DNA of 64,000 nucleotides from AP-15 sp035538335 (GTDB lineage: Bacteria; Pseudomonadota; Alphaproteobacteria; ATCC43930; CGMCC-115725). Below, piece after piece: positions 59,481 through 64,000 of the stretch. A program made the translations under genes and the position numbers. The notes under the pieces are model-generated. The model was not told the DNA's origin, searched no databases, and saw only the letters and a program-made list of their open reading frames with translations. The stretch spans positions 34,972 to 98,971 of the forward strand of contig DATLKN010000061.1 in assembly GCA_035538335.1 (NCBI GenBank), read 5' to 3'. Position 1 is the first letter of the stretch, and each line of letters begins with the position of its first letter.

Positions 59481-59655
59481 AAGGGGCAAGTCTAACCGAT
59501 AGCGCCGGCGGGTAAAGCGGGCGCACAGTTGGCGCTTGTCACCCCGCAGCGAGGCGGGCAGAGTTGCAGCCGGGAACAAGGCCGAAAATGGCCGGCCCGG
59601 CGGCCGCGCGGCAACGCGAGCCCCCAAAACGAACAGCAAACGAGGAGGAAACGCC

Positions 59656-61065
59656 ATGGCCGCAACACCTTCGTCTCGCCTCCCGGGAGGCTCCGCCAGC
59701 GAAGCGCTGGGCCGCAAGCTCGACAGCATCCCGTTCAGCGCCTTTCACGTCGCGGTGATCTTGACGCTGGGGCTCGTCGGCTTCGTCGAGGGATACGATC
59801 TGGCGTTGACCGGCTCTCTCTTGGTGCTTGCCAAGGGCCCGCTGCACATCGCGCCCGACCAGATCCGCTGGCTGACGATCGCGGCGACGATCAGCGTCGT
59901 CATCGGCGGCTTCATCGCCTCGGCCATTTCCGACCATGTCAGCCGCAAGACGATCATCCAGATCGGCGTCATCGGCACCACCTTCTTCACGCTGATGATC
60001 CCGCTCGTGCAGACCGCCGAGCAGCTGATCGTCGTGCGCCTGTTGACCGGCGTCGGGCTCGGCTTTGCGATTACCGCCCCATTCCCGATCGCCGCCGAAT
60101 TGATGCCGGCGCAGCACCGGCGCACCTATGGCGCGATTTACGAGATCTGCCTCGCCAGCGCGTTCGCGCTGTTGCCGTTTGTCGGCTTTCTGTTGGCGCA
60201 CGACCCGAACGGCTTCCGGCTGATCGCGTTGCCGGGCGGTCTCGCGCTCTTCGTCGTGCCGGTCCTCGTGCATTACGTGATCCCGCAGAGCGCGCGCTGG
60301 CAGTTGCGGAGCGGCCAGACCGAGGCGGCGATCGAGACCGTCAATCAGTTCATCCGGCGCTGCGGCGACAAGGTGCCGCCGCTGACGGTCGCCGGGCTCG
60401 GGCCGAACCTGCACCTCGCGCAGGAGAAGCTGCCGCCCTATTGGGCGCTGTTCGCTCCCGGGCAATTGCGCTGGACCACGGTGGGCATCCTGCAGGCGAC
60501 CGCTGCCGGCAGCGCCTATTACCTGATCGCCATCCTCTTGCCGAAGGCGCTGATCGACCAGGGCGCCGCGGTCAGGATGAGCTTCGGCATCAGCACGATC
60601 GTCTTCCTCGCGACGATCCCCGGCAAAGCCTTCACCGCCTATCTGATGGAGATCATCGGGCGGCGCTGGACGATCGCCTATGCGCTGACCGGGGCGCTCC
60701 CTGGGCTCGTCCTGATGGCGACGGCGCATCTCGCGGGCGACTACGCCAACGTCATGATGAGCGCCGGCGCGATGATCCTCGGCTTCACCGCGCTGTCGTC
60801 CTTCTCGGCGACGCGGGTCTATCTCTCGGAGCAGTTCCCGACCGCCTTGCGCGGCCGCGGCAACATCTTCGGCGAGGCCTTCGGCCGGATCTTCGCCGGC
60901 GTGCTCGCGCCCTTCCTGATGGAGCCGCATACCGGATCGCCCGAGGCGTTTTTCGGCACGATCGTCGTCATCGTGCTGGCCGGCGCCTTCATTCCGCTGC
61001 TGTTCGGCAAGGAGACGGTCGGCCAGCTCGAAGCGGTGACCGAGGCGGTGCCCGAACTCGCCTGA
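59656..61065 (+). CDS. MFS transporter (sugar/aromatic acid type)
   Basis: 469-residue major facilitator with 12 predicted transmembrane helices. The loop 2-3 motif is in SDHVSRKTIIQIG, helix 4 shows VVRLLTGVGLGFAITAPFPI followed by AELMPAQHRR, and LSEQFPTALRGRG is the loop 10-11 equivalent, all usual for aromatic-acid/carboxylate:proton symporters. ATG at 59656 is preceded by GAGGAGGAAA. It lies 65 bases before an amidohydrolase gene on the same strand, so it may import that enzyme's substrate. Confidence 0.88.
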   Translation: MAATPSSRLPGGSASEALGRKLDSIPFSAFHVAVILTLGLVGFVEGYDLALTGSLLVLAKGPLHIAPDQIRWLTIAATISVVIGGFIASAISDHVSRKTIIQIGVIGTTFFTLMIPLVQTAEQLIVVRLLTGVGLGFAITAPFPIAAELMPAQHRRTYGAIYEICLASAFALLPFVGFLLAHDPNGFRLIALPGGLALFVVPVLVHYVIPQSARWQLRSGQTEAAIETVNQFIRRCGDKVPPLTVAGLGPNLHLAQEKLPPYWALFAPGQLRWTTVGILQATAAGSAYYLIAILLPKALIDQGAAVRMSFGISTIVFLATIPGKAFTAYLMEIIGRRWTIAYALTGALPGLVLMATAHLAGDYANVMMSAGAMILGFTALSSFSATRVYLSEQFPTALRGRGNIFGEAFGRIFAGVLAPFLMEPHTGSPEAFFGTIVVIVLAGAFIPLLFGKETVGQLEAVTEAVPELA

Positions 61066-61129
61066 GACAGAGGGCGGCGCGGCGGTTATCGTGCCGCCGC
61101 GCCGTACCGTTCACTACGGGAGCAATGCA

Positions 61130-62338
61130 ATGAAAGAGGGCTACCGGTTCGTCGATTGCGACATGCACATCATGGAGCCGATCGACCTCTTCGAGAAATA
61201 CCTCAATCCCGCCTTCAAGCCGCGCGTCACCTCGGCACTGCGGCCGCAGGACGGCGGCGCCACGGGCGGCAGACGGCGGCCATTGTGGTTCTTCGACGGC
61301 ATGCCGACCAGCAACGACGGCAACATCTCGCAATACAACCGCATCCGCGGGCCGCTCGTCGGCAAGCGCGCCAATACCACTGTCATGTTCGCGGCCGAGC
61401 GCGGCTACGACGCCGAGGCGCAAGTCATCGGCATGCAGATGGAAGGGATCGACATCGCCGTATTGTTCCCGACCGCCGGCCTGTCGTTTCTCGCGCGCGA
61501 CAATATGGACCCGCAGCTGTCGGCGGCGATCTGCCGCGCCTACAACGACTGGCTGCACGATTTCGTGCAATACAGCCCCGACCAGTTGAAGATGGCGGCG
61601 ATGCTGCCGATGCATGACGTCAACCTCGCCTGCCGGGAATTGCTGCGCTGCGTCGAGGAGTACGGCGCGGTCGGCGCCTTCGTGCGGCCGAACTACCTGA
61701 ATGGCCGCTATTGGCACTCGACCTACTGGGACCCGCTCTACGGCCTCTTGCAGGAACTGCAGATCCCGCTGTGCTTTCACGAAGGCACCGGCTCCTATTA
61801 TTCGACAATCGAGCCGCGCTTCGGCGAGAACCGCTTCATGCGCCATGTCGCGAGCCACTCGACCGAGATGCAGCTGGCGCTGATCGCGCTGCTGCTCGGC
61901 GGCGTCCTCGAATTCTATCCGCGCCTCAAGGTGGCGTTCCTCGAGGCGCAAAGCTGGTGGGTGCCGGGCCTATTGGGCCGCATCGAATGGGACCTGCGGC
62001 AGCACAAGGACGCCGACGCGCCGTATCTGAAGTTGTCGCCGTTCGAGTATTGGCAGCGCAATTGCTTCTCGGCGATCGAGAGCGGCGAGCGCGAGGTCGG
62101 CGCCGTCGTCGATCTGTTGGGCAGCGCCGACAACATCTGCGTGTCGAGCGATTTCCCGCATTTCGATTCGAGCTTTCCCGAAGTCTCGACCCGGGTCCTG
62201 ACGAACCCGAGCATCACCCCCGAGATCGGCGGCAAGATATTGGCCGGCGGCGCCCGGCTCTACGGCTTCGGCGAGGAGGATTTCGCGCGCGCCGACGCGG
62301 CCGCGCGGCGCCGCGACAATCAGCCCGCCAGGGTCTGA
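61130..62338 (+). CDS. Amidohydrolase family protein (Amidohydro_2)
   Basis: 402-residue TIM-barrel metal-dependent hydrolase or decarboxylase. The N-terminal metal motif is DCDMHIMEP, a further His in LCFHEGTGS and in MRHVASHSTEMQ, and the Asp in VSSDFPHFDS. This pattern is that of the ACMSD/gamma-resorcylate decarboxylase-like subgroup of PF04909. ATG at 61130 has GGGAG eight bases upstream. It probably acts on an aromatic or cyclic acid imported by the neighbouring MFS protein, an inference from position. Confidence 0.87.
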   Translation: MKEGYRFVDCDMHIMEPIDLFEKYLNPAFKPRVTSALRPQDGGATGGRRRPLWFFDGMPTSNDGNISQYNRIRGPLVGKRANTTVMFAAERGYDAEAQVIGMQMEGIDIAVLFPTAGLSFLARDNMDPQLSAAICRAYNDWLHDFVQYSPDQLKMAAMLPMHDVNLACRELLRCVEEYGAVGAFVRPNYLNGRYWHSTYWDPLYGLLQELQIPLCFHEGTGSYYSTIEPRFGENRFMRHVASHSTEMQLALIALLLGGVLEFYPRLKVAFLEAQSWWVPGLLGRIEWDLRQHKDADAPYLKLSPFEYWQRNCFSAIESGEREVGAVVDLLGSADNICVSSDFPHFDSSFPEVSTRVLTNPSITPEIGGKILAGGARLYGFGEEDFARADAAARRRDNQPARV

Positions 62339-62345
62339 GCGCCCC

Positions 62346-62969
62346 TCACTGCCAGACGCCGCGCTCCATCGCCGCCAGCGCGGCTTCGGCGGCGGCCGTC
62401 GCGACGGCGTCCTGCGCCGCCGCGCGCCGGCGCTCCTCGACGACCGCGAGCTGCAGCGCATAGGCCTCCTCGCACGCGCCCTCCCGCCACAACACGGCGG
62501 CGAGGTTGCCCATCGCGGCGAGCGCGTCCGGGTCAGCGGCGCCGACGCTCTCGCAAAGCGCCGCGACGACGGTTTCGAGCAGCGCGCGCGCCGCCGCCAG
62601 ATCGCCTTCGGCGGCGATCGTGCCGCCGAGATTGTTGAGCGCGCGCAGCGTCTCGCGATGGCCCTCGCCATAGAGCGCGCGCATCGCGGCGACGATGTCT
62701 TCCTGCAACGCGCGCGCCTGCGCGAGATGGCCTTGCATGCCGAGCGTCACGGCGAGCTTGCCGAGCGCCTTCAAGGTGTCGGGATGGGTGGCGCCGAGCC
62801 GCCGGCGGCGAACCGCGACGACCCGCTCCTCGAGCCCGCGCGCCGCGCCGAGCCGGCCCTCCCGCCACAGCGCCTCGGCGAGGTCGAGCATCGCCGCGAG
62901 CGTCTCGTCATGCTCCTCGCCGAGTGTGGCGCGCGTTTGCGCGAGCCGGCGCTCGAGCGCCGCGGTCAT
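62346..62969 (-). CDS. TPR-repeat protein (kinesin-light-chain type)
   Basis: 207-residue protein of about four 42-residue tetratricopeptide repeats of the TPR_10/12 type. Each repeat has an LGxxHPDTLxAL-like start (EEHDETLAAML, ATHPDTLKAL, GHRETLRALN, ADPDALAAMG) and an A-RALxE end. No signal peptide or membrane helix, so it is a likely cytosolic scaffold. The start ATG overlaps the DUF3617 gene stop by four bases although that protein is exported, so the partnership is unclear. Confidence 0.85.
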   Translation of the reverse strand: MTAALERRLAQTRATLGEEHDETLAAMLDLAEALWREGRLGAARGLEERVVAVRRRRLGATHPDTLKALGKLAVTLGMQGHLAQARALQEDIVAAMRALYGEGHRETLRALNNLGGTIAAEGDLAAARALLETVVAALCESVGAADPDALAAMGNLAAVLWREGACEEAYALQLAVVEERRRAAAQDAVATAAAEAALAAMERGVWQ

Positions 62970-63517
62970 CGGCCTCCCGGCTTGACGGCGCCGCAATCGG
63001 CGCGCAGCCATTTGGCGCTGATCTCGCGGTGCATGTGCATCGTCCGGGTGCCGTCGCCGACCGTCACGTCGGCGGTGCCGACGATCGTCTGCGGGCTGGT
63101 CGCGTGAAAGCGCAGCCTGCCGGTCATGGTCTGCCGGCCGCTCTCGCTGCACACCTCGTTCACGTCGATATCCGTGGCGGTGCTTTTCGCGACAGTTTCC
63201 TTGCAGGATTTGTCGCGGCGGCTGGTGAAGGTCGGCCCGCGCCGCAATTGCTCGGCGGTGAGGCAGGACTTCGTGACCTGTTTCGCGTTCTGGCGCGCCA
63301 TCATCGCCTGCATGGCGGCGAGGAACTTCGCCTTCTGTTCGGGGCTCAACCGGGCGATCGCCTCCGGCGGGATCGGCGGCGCGCCCTGCGTCGTGCCGCT
63401 CGTCGTGACCTCCCACAGGCCGGGGCTCGCGCCGAATGGCGCGGCGTTCGCCCGCGCCGTCAGCGCGATCGCGGCGGCGAGAGCGAGAGCAAGGGCGAAG
63501 ATCCGCCGGTCGCGCAT
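62966..63517 (-). CDS. DUF3617 domain periplasmic protein
   Basis: 183-residue exported protein. A clear Sec signal peptide (IFALALALAAAIALTARANA) ends near residue 26. The mature part begins with PGLWEVTTSGT, the DUF3617 hallmark, has four Cys (KSCLTAEQL, KSCKETV, NEVCSES, ADCGAVK) that could form two disulfides, and ends at a basic tail. The function of the family is not known. It overlaps the TPR gene by four bases. Confidence 0.85.
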   Translation of the reverse strand: MRDRRIFALALALAAAIALTARANAAPFGASPGLWEVTTSGTTQGAPPIPPEAIARLSPEQKAKFLAAMQAMMARQNAKQVTKSCLTAEQLRRGPTFTSRRDKSCKETVAKSTATDIDVNEVCSESGRQTMTGRLRFHATSPQTIVGTADVTVGDGTRTMHMHREISAKWLRADCGAVKPGGR

Positions 63518-63563
63518 AGCGGCTTCCTGTCGTCGCGCATGCGCCGGGCGGCATGCGGGGGGA

Positions 63564-63640
<77 letters not shown>

Positions 63641-63767
63641 TCAAAGGGCAAAAGTGTCGGGACGCATGTAGCAAGCGGCCCCCGATAAGGGAAGTGCGCG
63701 CGCGCGGATATTTCGCCATACTGTCACAACTCACCCATCCGATTGTCATCCTCGCCCAGCAATTGCC

Positions 63768-64000
63768 ATGCATGGCCCGGTAAACGCGAAAATGGGCAAG
63801 AAGTCCGCCCTCAAGAAACCCGCCCTGCAGCCCAGTGAGGCGATCGGACCGGCGGTGCGCGGCGTCGCCGGGCATATTCTCGCCGGCGCACGCGCGGTGA
63901 TGACCGATCCGGAGCTGTCCAGCCAGGACGCCGTGCACGAATTCCGCCGCGCCATGAAGGAATGGCGGTCGCTGATGCGGCTTTTGGCGCCGTTCATTCC
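63768..64000 (+). CDS. CHAD domain-containing protein (partial, runs off right edge)
   Basis: First 77 codons of a CHAD (conserved histidine alpha-helical domain) protein. The conserved opening VHEFRRAMKEWRSLMRLL with its first His and basic helix is visible near residue 55. CHAD proteins bind polyphosphate through basic helices. A downstream ATG (MGKKSALKK, 63792) could be the true start. It is divergent from the initiator tRNA gene. The rest lies beyond the window. Confidence 0.8.
   Translation, partial: MHGPVNAKMGKKSALKKPALQPSEAIGPAVRGVAGHILAGARAVMTDPELSSQDAVHEFRRAMKEWRSLMRLLAPFI

Overview
The window reads as chromosomal DNA of a GC-rich (roughly two-thirds G+C by eye) alphaproteobacterium. 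The best evidence is a CtrA cell-cycle regulator with a ChpT-type phosphotransferase close by, together with dispersed inverted repeats of the kind common in Rhodospirillales and Hyphomicrobiales. I cannot assign a genus. Genes are tightly packed: many same-strand neighbours overlap by ATGA or GTGA, and three convergent pairs share bases of their stop codons.

Layout. 0-2.2 kb: end of a peptide ABC importer (dppD, dppF) and an SDR dehydrogenase. 2.2-6.2 kb: a small surface-polysaccharide locus (GT4 glycosyltransferase converging on a KpsS-like capsule protein and an LtaS/sulfatase-type transferase). 6.3-8.3 kb: glutamine-dependent NAD synthetase. 8.4-13.8 kb: ethanolamine ammonia-lyase eutBC, then an acyl-CoA synthetase, a FAH/hydratase-family enzyme and a GST. 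13.9-16.8 kb: alpha/beta hydrolase, CitE-like lyase and class III CoA transferase in one operon.

16.9-38.7 kb is dominated by formate oxidation and molybdenum-cofactor biology. It holds fdhE and the formate dehydrogenase-N/O operon fdoGHI, whose alpha subunit carries a UGA selenocysteine codon followed by a SECIS-like hairpin. A two-subunit molybdenum hydroxylase, selB, mobA, fdhD and moaA follow, then nadK. Inside this block lie chpT and ctrA (25.7-28.6 kb), a short AT-richer segment with small membrane proteins (26.5-27.1 kb), and an unusual trio: a GcvH-like lipoyl carrier, a DsrE-family protein and a lipoate-protein ligase (32.4-34.3 kb). The trio sits between selB and mobA/fdhD and is the best candidate for an under-described system. 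FdhD is a sulfur transferase for the FDH cofactor, so a lipoyl/DsrE thiol-carrier module beside it is suggestive, though this is inference.

39-64 kb is mostly accessory catabolism and signalling: a TauD-type dioxygenase, N-formylglutamate amidohydrolase, ArgE, HAD and AstE-like hydrolases, a hypoxanthine-DNA glycosylase, a split RpfC-like two-component pair, an enoyl-CoA hydratase, two tandem MmgE/PrpD proteins, an enolase-superfamily enzyme, an LLM flavin enzyme with a flavin reductase, a YehZYXW-type osmoprotectant ABC importer, a short ModE-like regulator, an MFS transporter, an amidohydrolase, TPR and DUF3617 proteins, an initiator tRNA and the start of a CHAD-domain gene. Four families of palindromic intergenic repeats are scattered through the window. 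In two places they appear to run into coding sequence, at the eutC 3' end and the DNA glycosylase 5' end.
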